From the NCBI GenBank assembly GCA_902520885.1, contig CABYPW010000001.1, positions 1 to 64,000 of the forward strand: a DNA stretch of 64,000 bases, in the 5' to 3' direction. This document shows, in pieces, positions 54,467 to 63,030 of the stretch. The notes under the pieces were generated by a model that saw only the letters and a list, made by a program, of their open reading frames with translations, did not search any database and had not been told where the DNA came from. The DNA is from an uncultured SAR116 cluster alpha proteobacterium (GTDB taxonomy: Bacteria; Pseudomonadota; Alphaproteobacteria; Puniceispirillales; Puniceispirillaceae). How positions within the stretch are numbered: position 1 is the stretch's first letter; each line of letters begins with the position of its first letter. The translations under genes and the position numbers were made by a program.

Positions 54467-55482
54467 CTAATTAAGAACGCATTCCCATATTTTGAAACTT
54501 TCTCACGCCAATAATTTAATAAGTCTTCCATTGTTTTTTCAAAACTAATCTCAGGTTTCCAACCAGTATGGCTAAAGAATTTTTCAGTGCTAGGAAGCTG
54601 CAAGTCTGCATCAATTGGTCTCAATCTATTCTCGTCAACCACAAAATCTAACTCAGAACTTATTGAAGAAATAGATATTAAATGTTCTAATATACCTCTG
54701 ACAGTTACTGTATGAGTGCCCCCGATATTATAATATTCTCCGGCTATAGGGTTCACTGTAACCAGCAGGAAATACGCTCTTACAGCGTCCCGCACATCAG
54801 CTATAGTCCTCAAACTATCAAGATTACCAACCCGTATTATAGGTTCCTGAAACCCCGCCTCTGCCAAAGCTATTTGTTTAGCAAAAGAAGACTCTGCAAA
54901 TACATCCCCTCTTCTTGGACCCGTATGTGTAAACATTCTTGTAGTTAATACTTTTAGACCATATGCTTCTGCATAGAATCTTCCGATTAGATCCGTCCCC
55001 ACTTTAGAGATTGCATATGGTGAAGCAGGGTGAAAAGAACAATCTTCCTTTATGGGCGTTTTTTCCTTTGGCACTCTGCCAAATACCTCAGAAGAGGCAC
55101 AAACATGAATAATAGCCTTTGGAGAAGTTGTTTTGAGTGTTTCAAGAATAGTTGAGGTCCCCAAAATGTTTACATTATACGTTTCGAGGGGGCTAGAAAA
55201 ACTAGTCTTAGGAAAACTTTGCGCTGCAAGATGAAATACATAATCAAAGTTCTGGTTTTCTAGAGCATTATGAATTGATGTAGGGTCAGTTAGATCACCA
55301 TAGATAAAATTTACTCTATTGCTAGAATTTGCAAAATTTATAAGTGTGGAAATATTTTCTAAAGAACTTCTCCATCTTATTAATCCAACGATTTTCCAGT
55401 CAGTATTATTAATTAAATATTCAGCCAAATGAGAGCCAACCATGCCTGTAATTCCCGTAATCAACGCTATTTTTTGATTCAT
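54463..55482 (-). CDS. GDP-sugar 4,6-dehydratase (GMD/DmhA-like)
   Basis: A 339-residue extended SDR. NAD motif GITGMVGSHLAE, catalytic YAISKVGTDL (YxxxK) and TRMFTHTGPRRGD are typical of GDP-mannose 4,6-dehydratases. Members such as DmhA act on GDP-manno-heptose to give 4-keto-6-deoxyheptose. Direct coupling to hddC favours a heptose substrate. The 4-keto product is the expected substrate for the ColD-like enzyme at 58106. Confidence 0.85.
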   Translation of the reverse strand: MNQKIALITGITGMVGSHLAEYLINNTDWKIVGLIRWRSSLENISTLINFANSSNRVNFIYGDLTDPTSIHNALENQNFDYVFHLAAQSFPKTSFSSPLETYNVNILGTSTILETLKTTSPKAIIHVCASSEVFGRVPKEKTPIKEDCSFHPASPYAISKVGTDLIGRFYAEAYGLKVLTTRMFTHTGPRRGDVFAESSFAKQIALAEAGFQEPIIRVGNLDSLRTIADVRDAVRAYFLLVTVNPIAGEYYNIGGTHTVTVRGILEHLISISSISSELDFVVDENRLRPIDADLQLPSTEKFFSHTGWKPEISFEKTMEDLLNYWREKVSKYGNAFLIR

Positions 55483-55500
55483 ATTGGTTTCTCTCAGATA

Positions 55501-56472
55501 TTATATTTTTAAATTTCCAGCTTGTTTTGCTTCCAACCACCAACTGCAGGTTAAGGCAATTCCTGTTTCGAGCGATATTGACGGACTCCATCCTGTAGCA
55601 GACTTAAATTTTGAGTAATCAATTTCTATGTTAGTCGGTATTGTGGGCTTGGACAAATCATGATTTATGATTATATTCTTATCTGAAATTTTAATAATAA
55701 GTTCTATAACCCTTTTTACCGGTTCAGATTTTCCAGCACCAACATTAAATATTCCAAATTTTTCATTAATTTTTAATGAATTATCTACTGCTTTTACAAA
55801 ATCTGAAATGTACAGTAAATCTCTCCTTTCCTCACCTTTGCCCCAAATTTTGATTGAACTATTATTCTCAGATGAGAGAACTTTTGTAATATTAGCACCC
55901 ATCATATGGGACCGATCTAAATCAAATTTATCGTAAGGACCATAAATGTTGGAATGCCTTAATACAATATGTTGTGTATTTCCTATTCTTGAATAAAATT
56001 CGCACATTTTTTCGATATATAGTTTTGTGTTTCCAACTCCAAAATAATTTTCTTGAAGCTCCGCATTAGCATCAAAATCTGTTTCTTTTATAGCTTTGTC
56101 ACTGGTTTGATACATTACAGTACAACTCGGAAAAATAAATTTTTTTATTTTATTTTCGAAGGCAGCCCTGAGGATCAAACTATTTATAACTGCATTATCT
56201 GTCACATGAATAAAGGGCTGCAAAACCATATCACGAGCACCTGAGGTAGTGGCAGCAAATTGAAGAATGATATCTTTATTTTTACAGACTTTATTTACAA
56301 AATTTACATCTCTCAAATCACCTCTAATAAACTTTTTCCCAATCAAATGAGAAGGCACTTCAGACTTAAAAATGACACCTGTCACTTCATATTTAGGGTC
56401 ATTACAAAAGTAAGACATAAGATTTTGCCCTATAAAACCACTGGCACCACATATTAACATTTTAAGCATCAA
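55501..56472 (-). CDS. NAD-dependent epimerase/reductase, GDP-fucose-synthase-like
   Basis: A 323-residue extended SDR with GASGFIGQNLM at the N terminus, FPSCTVMYQ at the active-site Ser/Cys region, a Y-x3-K candidate around YFGVGNTKLY, and RHSNIYGPYDKFDLDRSHMM, all reminiscent of GDP-L-fucose synthase and its DmhB/ColC-like relatives. It likely epimerises and/or reduces a 4-keto-6-deoxy GDP-sugar. It overlaps the next upstream gene by 11 bases. Which of the three SDRs here performs which step is not decidable by eye. Confidence 0.8.
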   Translation of the reverse strand: MMLKMLICGASGFIGQNLMSYFCNDPKYEVTGVIFKSEVPSHLIGKKFIRGDLRDVNFVNKVCKNKDIILQFAATTSGARDMVLQPFIHVTDNAVINSLILRAAFENKIKKFIFPSCTVMYQTSDKAIKETDFDANAELQENYFGVGNTKLYIEKMCEFYSRIGNTQHIVLRHSNIYGPYDKFDLDRSHMMGANITKVLSSENNSSIKIWGKGEERRDLLYISDFVKAVDNSLKINEKFGIFNVGAGKSEPVKRVIELIIKISDKNIIINHDLSKPTIPTNIEIDYSKFKSATGWSPSISLETGIALTCSWWLEAKQAGNLKI

Positions 56473-57145
56473 TCATTTCCTTAATTGCATGTTCAGAATT
56501 AAAAATAAGGTTAGGGAAATGTGTATAAATAGGATTCTGATAGTTTATTGGAGAAATATATTTGTATGAACCGGTTTTACTATTCGATTTTAACATTTTC
56601 TTTACTTCATTAACCTTTATATTGTTAGTAGAAACAAAATCAAATGTACCCTTTGCAGTTAAGAATTTATCCGACGTCAGCGCACGTAAAAAACCATTCA
56701 CGGATATATAATTAAACGTAGACCATCTTGAAAGACCTATATTTTGTCCATACTTTAGTTTTGTTATATGATTTGGTCTCATGTAGGGGCCGATAATCAT
56801 TGATGACCTTAAAATCAAAGCGTGTGGGTGTTTTTTTAGAATCTCTTCGCAATTCAATTTTGCTCTACAGTAAATAGTTGTAGGATCTCTATAGATGTCA
56901 ACCGTAGAAATAAAAATGATCGTATCGTGGCTAATCTTTAGGATGCTCTTCAGAAGAAATTCGCTTTCCAAAATTATGTTTTCAGATTGATGTTCAGATG
57001 AACCAGCACAATGAATAATTATTGGGTAGTGTATTTTCGAATGCTCAATTAAATTTGACCTTTTTAAAGGAACTGAGTTTGGCATGGATTTATATAAAAA
57101 TTTTCCCAGACCAGAACTCGTTCCAGTTATTAAGATATTTTTCAT
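56462..57145 (-). CDS. Short SDR-family protein (nucleotide-sugar reductase candidate)
   Basis: A 227-residue Rossmann protein with GTSSGLGKFLY as dinucleotide loop, CAGSSEHQ, ISTVDIY and YCRAKLNCE (Y-x3-K), so the catalytic set is intact. It is shorter than typical extended SDRs (about 300), mainly in the substrate-binding C-terminal part. It overlaps both neighbours (4 and 11 bases). A reductase in the unusual GDP-sugar pathway is the likely role. Confidence 0.7.
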   Translation of the reverse strand: MKNILITGTSSGLGKFLYKSMPNSVPLKRSNLIEHSKIHYPIIIHCAGSSEHQSENIILESEFLLKSILKISHDTIIFISTVDIYRDPTTIYCRAKLNCEEILKKHPHALILRSSMIIGPYMRPNHITKLKYGQNIGLSRWSTFNYISVNGFLRALTSDKFLTAKGTFDFVSTNNIKVNEVKKMLKSNSKTGSYKYISPINYQNPIYTHFPNLIFNSEHAIKEMIDA

Positions 57146-58116
57146 TTATTAAATGCATTAAAACGATTTAAAACCGTTTCCCTATTTTCTGAAAACCACT
57201 TAATCGTGTCACGTATACCATCTTCAATTGAGATTTTAGGAAATAATCCCATTTCTCTAGCACGTGTGCAGTCCATAACCCTTATGTTATCGCCTACAAA
57301 TTTCGTCCCAAGCCAATTTATATCGAGTTCTGGATTTGTATATTTCACGACTATTTGTGCAATATCAGAAATAGAGTACCCAACACCCGAGCCTAAATTT
57401 ATTGGTTTTTCAATATCTTTTTCGATTGCAAATATCAACCCCTCTGCAACATCATCTGCATGAATAAAATCTCGAACAGGACTCCCATCACCAAAAACAT
57501 CTAATTTTTTTCTGGCTATTGCAGCTTTGTGAATCAGTGCCGGTATAACCATTGCTCCATTTAAATCAAAATTATCAAAACGTCCGTAAACATTTGCTGG
57601 ACGCAATATTTTTATTCCATTCCAATTATATTGAACCCTATAAGCATCAGCCTGCATTTCACCTATTCTTTTGGCCCACCCCCCATACCAATCGTTTTCT
57701 GACGGTAGGCCATCCCATAACTCATTTTCCTTGAACAAAGATGCAGGTGAATATACCCCAATTGAACTAGTGTAAGCTACTGCTCTTACTCCAGCGTTTC
57801 GGGCAGCCTCCATCACATTTGTATTGAATTGGATCATAGGAATAAAAAAATCTGCTGGATTTTGCATGCATGCCTGAGGTGAGCCCTTAATACCAGCTAC
57901 ATGAAAAACAATATCTATATCGTTCATGATATCTTTACAGAAACTAAACTCCCGCAAATCTCCTTGTTTAAACTGAACTTGTTTCGAATCATATTTATTC
58001 TCAAATAAGTCCACTGCTAGAATATTTGCTCCGCGTTCAATCATTTTATCAATAAGAGAACGGCCTATCATTCCATTTGCTCCAGTGATTAATACGTTTT
58101 TGTCTTTAAAGGTCAT
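57142..58116 (-). CDS. NAD-dependent epimerase/dehydratase, ColC-like candidate
   Basis: A 324-residue extended SDR: GANGMIGRSLID, YTSSIGVYSP, a W-A-K variant of YxxxK in YGGWAKRIGE, and RPANVYGRFDNFDLNGAM. It resembles GDP-fucose synthase/ColC. Lying directly after the ColD-like gene with an 11-base overlap, it could reduce (and epimerise) the 3-deoxy-4-keto sugar, as ColC does in colitose synthesis. The sugar identity is inferred. Confidence 0.8.
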   Translation of the reverse strand: MTFKDKNVLITGANGMIGRSLIDKMIERGANILAVDLFENKYDSKQVQFKQGDLREFSFCKDIMNDIDIVFHVAGIKGSPQACMQNPADFFIPMIQFNTNVMEAARNAGVRAVAYTSSIGVYSPASLFKENELWDGLPSENDWYGGWAKRIGEMQADAYRVQYNWNGIKILRPANVYGRFDNFDLNGAMVIPALIHKAAIARKKLDVFGDGSPVRDFIHADDVAEGLIFAIEKDIEKPINLGSGVGYSISDIAQIVVKYTNPELDINWLGTKFVGDNIRVMDCTRAREMGLFPKISIEDGIRDTIKWFSENRETVLNRFNAFNK

Positions 58117-59263
58117 TTAGTACCTCTGAAATTAATTTTATTTGACTGGGGGTCACATTCTCGTGATTTCCGATATATAAACCGAAAGTATGAATTTTAT
58201 TCGCATTTATTAGTTCACCTGAAACTCTATGGCTGTTTTCCAAAACAAACGGTTGTTTTGCTAAGTTTCCACCACCAGCAGTTCCAATACGAAACTCTAC
58301 TTTATTTTTCTTTAGACATTCCGTGATTTTAGAGAATAGCTTTTTATCTCCTTCTCGAAGAAGTAATGGTAGAGCAAAATTACTTGAACCCTCAAGATTG
58401 AATTCTGTGAAATATAGCGAACTGTCAAGACTCTCCAGCCAAAAAATTAGATTATTAGTTCTTATATCAATTATTGAATCTATTTTACTTAATTGTTGTA
58501 ATCCTAAAAAAGCGTTAATCTCAGTAGATCTTAAATTAAAACCAGGCACTGCAAACGTAAATAGTGGATTCAAGTCAGGAAATTCTGCTTTGAAAGTCTC
58601 CTGAGTGTTTTCTTCAGCTTCTCTGACCATCCCATGCGACCGAAACATTTTTGCCAACTCATTGAATTGAGCACTTTTCGAACAAACCATTCCACCCTCG
58701 ATAGTGGTAATATGATGACCATAATAAAATGAAAATACTGATAAATCCCCAAAAGACCCTACACGCTGATCTCTAAACTTGGCCCCATGTGCCTCACAAC
58801 AGTCTTCGATCAAGAAAAGATTATTTTTTTTACAAAGTTCAATTATTTTATCTGATAGCCCATTAAATCCGAGTGTGTGAATAAGAACAACTCCTATTGT
58901 ATCGGGTGTTATTGCCTCTTCTAGGGCAATCTCGTTCATACTGAAGTTTTCAATATTTACGTCTACGAAGACTGGTTTTAAACCCAATTGAATTAGTGAG
59001 GATATATCAGTTGACCATCCTATTGCAGGCACTATCACTTCACCAATACCATTAGCCTGTTTTAGAATTGCAGATGTAATTAAATTACCCGATGCCCCTG
59101 AATTAACCATTACTGAATTTTCCGCACCAACCCAAGAACTCCAGTTTTCCTCAAACTTTTTTACTAATGGGCCATTAGTAAACCGATTTGTAGTTTTAAT
59201 AAAATTGCATAATTCCTCTCGCTCAAAAGCACTAAATTTACCTTCCATTAAATTCCACATCAT
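58106..59263 (-). CDS. PLP-dependent GDP-4-keto-6-deoxy-sugar 3-dehydratase (ColD-like)
   Basis: A 385-residue DegT/DnrJ/EryC1/StrS-fold enzyme. The Schiff-base lysine found in aminotransferases is replaced: the local motif is FSFYYGHHITTIEGG with His at 183-184, the same YGHH arrangement as ColD (GDP-4-keto-6-deoxymannose 3-dehydratase). IEDCCEAHGA holds the PLP-binding Asp. The family removes the C3 hydroxyl using PLP and glutamate, giving a 3-deoxy-4-keto sugar. It follows the thiamine-enzyme genes (4-base overlap) and precedes a ColC-like SDR. Function as dehydratase rather than aminotransferase is strongly supported by the His. Confidence 0.88.
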   Translation of the reverse strand: MMWNLMEGKFSAFEREELCNFIKTTNRFTNGPLVKKFEENWSSWVGAENSVMVNSGASGNLITSAILKQANGIGEVIVPAIGWSTDISSLIQLGLKPVFVDVNIENFSMNEIALEEAITPDTIGVVLIHTLGFNGLSDKIIELCKKNNLFLIEDCCEAHGAKFRDQRVGSFGDLSVFSFYYGHHITTIEGGMVCSKSAQFNELAKMFRSHGMVREAEENTQETFKAEFPDLNPLFTFAVPGFNLRSTEINAFLGLQQLSKIDSIIDIRTNNLIFWLESLDSSLYFTEFNLEGSSNFALPLLLREGDKKLFSKITECLKKNKVEFRIGTAGGGNLAKQPFVLENSHRVSGELINANKIHTFGLYIGNHENVTPSQIKLISEVLNDL

Positions 59264-59805
59264 ACATCTACACCATACAAATCATAGTGTTCAACCATTA
59301 CGAAAGTACCCCTCTGTTTTAAGGCTTTTTGATATTCTAGTCGGGGATTGCTACCTTTGCTAAGCTCAATTATTTTTACCCAATCAAGCATCATTTTTAG
59401 AGCAGATGTGTGATTTTGGGTATGCTGAGGTCCCGCATCTAGAGGTTTTTTAGCTCCAACTGCTACTCTAAATATTATATTAGGTAAAAATTCCCCATTA
59501 CTCATTTCTGGGAGCTTATCTACATGGTTAACTAGCTGATTCAAACTTAATATAAAAAAATCAAACCTTGGATATATTGAAACAACAAAATTGTTATCCA
59601 TTGCAAGACCAAGCGCTAATCCTGTTTGAAGTTCTTCAAAAACGGGCAGCTCAATTTTTTTTCTGTCTTCTACCTCTTCTAATGTTGGCGAAATACCATG
59701 TCCACCATCCTTAACGCCCTGACCGATAAATATTGAATTATCCATCATTGAGATTTCATTCATTGCATCCGTCAAATGCTGTTTATAACTTAGTCCTTTT
59801 ATCAT
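59260..59805 (-). CDS. Thiamine-diphosphate enzyme, E1 beta/transketolase pyrimidine-domain subunit (short)
   Basis: A 181-residue protein resembling only the N-terminal pyrimidine-binding domain of E1 beta: SYKQHLTDAMNEI start, FIGQGVKDGGHG, the catalytic-glutamate region PVFEELQTGLALG and the RVAVGAKKPLDAGPQHTQ loop. Normal E1 beta is about 325 residues; the C-terminal transketolase domain is missing. It begins directly after the alpha stop with no gap. With the alpha-like subunit it should form a split ThDP enzyme transferring a ketol/acyl unit, proposed here to act on a keto-sugar. Confidence 0.78.
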   Translation of the reverse strand: MIKGLSYKQHLTDAMNEISMMDNSIFIGQGVKDGGHGISPTLEEVEDRKKIELPVFEELQTGLALGLAMDNNFVVSIYPRFDFFILSLNQLVNHVDKLPEMSNGEFLPNIIFRVAVGAKKPLDAGPQHTQNHTSALKMMLDWVKIIELSKGSNPRLEYQKALKQRGTFVMVEHYDLYGVDV

Positions 59806-60447
59806 TTAAAAATTAACCCAAGTTCCTGTTCCATGGTGAGGATATGATGGCTCATATTGATAGTAGACAACATTTTGTAGCAAATGCATTTTTCTACCCC
59901 AAGCCGATTGCGTATCCGAGGTAACGCTTTTTCCATTATCCTCAATCACAAACGTTAGAGGTAGGTTAAAATTAATGCTGTATTTGTATGCCTCCCAAAA
60001 AATACCAGTTTCATAAGTCATATCGCCTATAAAACACCAGACTCTTTGCCCATCATTTTTATTTTTTTTTGATAACGCAACACCCAAAGCAGCTGGAATT
60101 GAACCAGTAACAATAGAGGATGAATAAAACTTTGGCTCATTGCTTATTACACCCATACTTTTTCCAGCTAAAATTTTCTCTAATAAACAATCCCGGCTTA
60201 TGCCATGCAACAACGCATGATAATGATTACGCCAAGCAGAAAAAACCCAATCAAATTGACCAATATATTGGAAAATGTGCAACAATTCGTTTTCATTTCC
60301 TGAAGACAGATGTATTGGCCCAGTTATATCTCCAGCCTCATATCTTTTTACAATATCGTTCTCAAATTCAACTAATTCCTTAGAAGAATAAGGTATATTC
60401 TTTTTTTTCCCTATTTTTTCTAAAATATGGTTTCCATGCAAATTCAT
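59806..60447 (-). CDS. Thiamine-diphosphate enzyme, E1 alpha-like PP-domain subunit (short)
   Basis: A 213-residue protein matching the E1 alpha PP domain: RNHYHALLHGISR (E1: R-x-H-G-H-A), VTGSIPAALGVALSKK, and the ThDP-Mg motif GDM (141-143) ending in EDNG (169-172). Normal E1 alpha is 320-400 residues, so it is trimmed at both ends. Its ATG overlaps the RmlC-like stop by 4 bases and its stop touches the beta ATG. Placement in a nucleotide-sugar operon, away from any E2/E3 genes, argues against an oxo-acid dehydrogenase role. Confidence 0.8.
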   Translation of the reverse strand: MNLHGNHILEKIGKKKNIPYSSKELVEFENDIVKRYEAGDITGPIHLSSGNENELLHIFQYIGQFDWVFSAWRNHYHALLHGISRDCLLEKILAGKSMGVISNEPKFYSSSIVTGSIPAALGVALSKKNKNDGQRVWCFIGDMTYETGIFWEAYKYSINFNLPLTFVIEDNGKSVTSDTQSAWGRKMHLLQNVVYYQYEPSYPHHGTGTWVNF

Positions 60448-60953
60448 TTATCTCTATCCTGCAAAATTGGATTGTTATGAGGCCATGAGATTTGATGTCT
60501 ATCGTCATCCCATTTTATAGTAAATTGCTCCTCCACATCTGGATAATTGCCTTCGTAACACCATTTGTAATGAAAGACAACGCTATCAGATAATACAAAA
60601 AAACCATTGCCAAATCCAGGAGGCAATAATATTGAACGAGGACGGTCACCGCTTAAAACCATTGTTTCTGATTCAAGTTTATTTTGATTTTCATTGGGTT
60701 TTCGATAATCTACAACCGCAAAAAAAAGTTCCCCATAAAGGACAGTAATGTATTTGTGTGATTTATAGTCTCCGTGTATGCCTCTCAGCACGTTTTTTTT
60801 TGAAACAGATACTTTATCATGATTGAATTTGAGTTTACTGGGGTCTAGCCTACTGCTCCATATTGTCCATAGATTGCCGCGATAATCATAATGGGCATCA
60901 TGATTGCAAACACTAACTTCAGGGAATTTCTTTGATTTTGTCCAATTTTGCAT
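60444..60953 (-). CDS. RmlC-like nucleotide-sugar 3,5-epimerase (cupin)
   Basis: A 169-residue cupin of the dTDP-4-dehydrorhamnose 3,5-epimerase family. The catalytic His-containing VLRGIHGDY strand, ILLPPGFGNGFFVLSD and VFHYKWCYEG are the usual landmarks. It is slightly shorter than RmlC (about 180). No rmlA/rmlB genes are near, so it more likely acts on the 4-keto GDP-sugar of this cluster than on dTDP-rhamnose precursors. It overlaps the E1 alpha-like gene by 4 bases. Confidence 0.82.
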   Translation of the reverse strand: MQNWTKSKKFPEVSVCNHDAHYDYRGNLWTIWSSRLDPSKLKFNHDKVSVSKKNVLRGIHGDYKSHKYITVLYGELFFAVVDYRKPNENQNKLESETMVLSGDRPRSILLPPGFGNGFFVLSDSVVFHYKWCYEGNYPDVEEQFTIKWDDDRHQISWPHNNPILQDRDK

Positions 60954-60986
60954 TATTTTTGAATGCCTCCTGATATGGGTCTATTT

Positions 60987-62726
60987 TCATTTAAAAGTAA
61001 TTGAATGAAGTTTTTGATTATTCAAATTAAAAACTCTGTCACAAACCGAGAAAATTTCTTCTCTATGAGAAATTATAAAAAGAGTGATATCTGAAGGTAA
61101 AGAATTTAGGTAATATATAAAATCTCTTTCTGTGTTCTTATCAAGAGCACTTGTTGGCTCGTCAAATACAATAAATTTTGCTTCTTTATATAAAGCACGG
61201 GCGATTGCAATTCTCTGTTTTTGTCCTGAGGATAGCGAATTTCCACGTTCACCAACGGTGCTGTAAGATTTTTCTTCTCTCTCTTCTAAAAAGTTTGACA
61301 ATTGAGTTATTTTTAAACAGTAATCAAGCTTATCCTTACAAATATTTTTCGGATTTATGCCAAAAGCAACGTTCTCAGCTATACTTAAATCAGCAATGAA
61401 AACATTTTGTGATACATAAGCTACATTCTTTAACCAACCATTTATTAATTCTGGTTTTAATTTTCTTCCATTTATAAACACGTCTCCAGAGGTAGGTCTT
61501 TTTAGCCCCAAAAGAATAGCTCCCAATGTGCTCTTTCCTGAACCTGATGCCCCCATAATACCAATTTTTTCTCCGGCATAAATTTTCAGATTTAAAGCTT
61601 TCAAAACGTCGTTTTGTTTTCTGTAACCAAATGATAAATTTTTCATTTCAATATGTTTAAAGGCACCACTAAAAGTGTCTTGGCTTGATAAATCAGTTGC
61701 TGTCCAATGAACTTGTTTTTTGTTTAACTCAACTGATATGTCTTTTATAATTTGACTTGCACCATTTATAGAGGTCCAACTTGCATAACATTGTTGCATA
61801 AGCGGAAGAACTCGCTGTGCAGCAAGCGCATATCCCCCTAATAATGGCAATATTTCAATTACATCTAACCCTAGATTTATCATCACAATAATGTACACCA
61901 TAAATAATGAAAGTATTGTTGTCTCAATAATATTTTTTGGCAAACTTGATAAAACAGTAATATTCCTTATTATTTTTCTAAGCTTGGTTAAAATCGCGTT
62001 AAAACTATACTGATATTTATTACTGAGTTGGTAAATTTTTAAATCAGCAAAACCATCTAAGCTTTCTTGGCATATTCGAATCAGTTTATTTTGATTTAAA
62101 CTAAATTCCGTTGCCCATTTTTTTATTTTTGGATTGATAGTGTATGCAGCTAAAATATAACAAAATAGAAAAAAAACTATAGAAGCTATGGATAATACTG
62201 GAGCAGTAGAAAGCAAAAAAATAACAATTATCATTATAATGAAAGAGGAACTAATAAATACCAAAGTAGGTGTAATAACCATATTTACCAAATCGTTTAG
62301 TTTTGTACTTACAATTGCAATAACATCTCCAGTATGAAAGTTTTTGTTATATTGGTCAGAATTAATAATTACCTTTTGAAATAATTTAGAACCCACAAAA
62401 ACTCCTACCTCTTTTCCAATTTGAGCTTGGACAAAAACCAGAGTAGTGCGCAAGATTCCGCTTGCTAATATAAAAATAATAAACAAAATACCAAAGTTTG
62501 TAGTTCCCCCAATCCCCAGATTTTCAGATAAAATTTGCGTGAAAAAGTCATTTTGCTTACCTAGGTCAGCATTCCCTAACAATAAACTCGCACTTAAGGG
62601 TATTATAGCAGCAACACTCATCAATTCACAAAAAGCTGCGGTAAAAATAGTCATTACGTATAGGGCAAATTTTAGCTTATTCCGGCCTAATGCAAATAAG
62701 TAAAATTCAAAAATGGCTCCGAACAT
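60987..62726 (-). CDS. ABC transporter, fused permease-ATPase (PglK/MsbA-like flippase)
   Basis: A 579-residue half-transporter. Residues 1-330 hold six transmembrane helices; residues 350-579 hold the ATPase domain, with Walker A GASGSGKST, signature SLSSGQKQRIAIARAL and Walker B FIVFDEPTSALD. As the first gene of the long minus-strand glycan cluster it is most likely a flippase for a lipid-linked oligosaccharide, like PglK. It lies 33 bases upstream of the RmlC-like gene. MsbA-type lipid A export is the alternative. Confidence 0.85.
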   Translation of the reverse strand: MFGAIFEFYLFALGRNKLKFALYVMTIFTAAFCELMSVAAIIPLSASLLLGNADLGKQNDFFTQILSENLGIGGTTNFGILFIIFILASGILRTTLVFVQAQIGKEVGVFVGSKLFQKVIINSDQYNKNFHTGDVIAIVSTKLNDLVNMVITPTLVFISSSFIIMIIVIFLLSTAPVLSIASIVFFLFCYILAAYTINPKIKKWATEFSLNQNKLIRICQESLDGFADLKIYQLSNKYQYSFNAILTKLRKIIRNITVLSSLPKNIIETTILSLFMVYIIVMINLGLDVIEILPLLGGYALAAQRVLPLMQQCYASWTSINGASQIIKDISVELNKKQVHWTATDLSSQDTFSGAFKHIEMKNLSFGYRKQNDVLKALNLKIYAGEKIGIMGASGSGKSTLGAILLGLKRPTSGDVFINGRKLKPELINGWLKNVAYVSQNVFIADLSIAENVAFGINPKNICKDKLDYCLKITQLSNFLEEREEKSYSTVGERGNSLSSGQKQRIAIARALYKEAKFIVFDEPTSALDKNTERDFIYYLNSLPSDITLFIISHREEIFSVCDRVFNLNNQKLHSITFK

Positions 62727-63030
62727 TGGTATTTTCTCAGTCTATCACATGAATATCAAAATTAAGGAACTGATTACTAAGAATGAAAACAACAATAATG
62801 CTAAAACCTATAAACATATTTTTTCTGATCATAGTTTGTCTTAATTTTAGTTTAGAGATAAAAACCAATAACATAATACCTAGTAAAAACATACGAAATT
62901 ACTTATTTAAATTTTTATTTTCTAAAGCTTGAGGATTTTTATAATATACTCTATTGGTGGAATTTTTATTACACTGTAGACACATTTAAATCTTTCAGAT
63001 AATCCTTAAATAAAAATTTTGGTGCCTCCA
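62727..63030. other. Divergent intergenic region between flippase and GT10 genes
   Basis: About 300 AT-rich bases between two divergently transcribed genes. It must hold the promoter of the long glycan cluster and probably that of the GT10 gene. No palindromic operator, riboswitch or JUMPstart-like element was recognised. Confidence 0.5.

Noticed and set aside
58106-59263. Perosamine-type sugar aminotransferase
   Set aside because: The PLP-anchoring lysine is replaced by histidine as in ColD.
59260-60447. Ordinary pyruvate/branched-chain oxo-acid dehydrogenase E1
   Set aside because: Both subunits are far too short, no E2/E3 genes are near, and they are embedded in a nucleotide-sugar operon.
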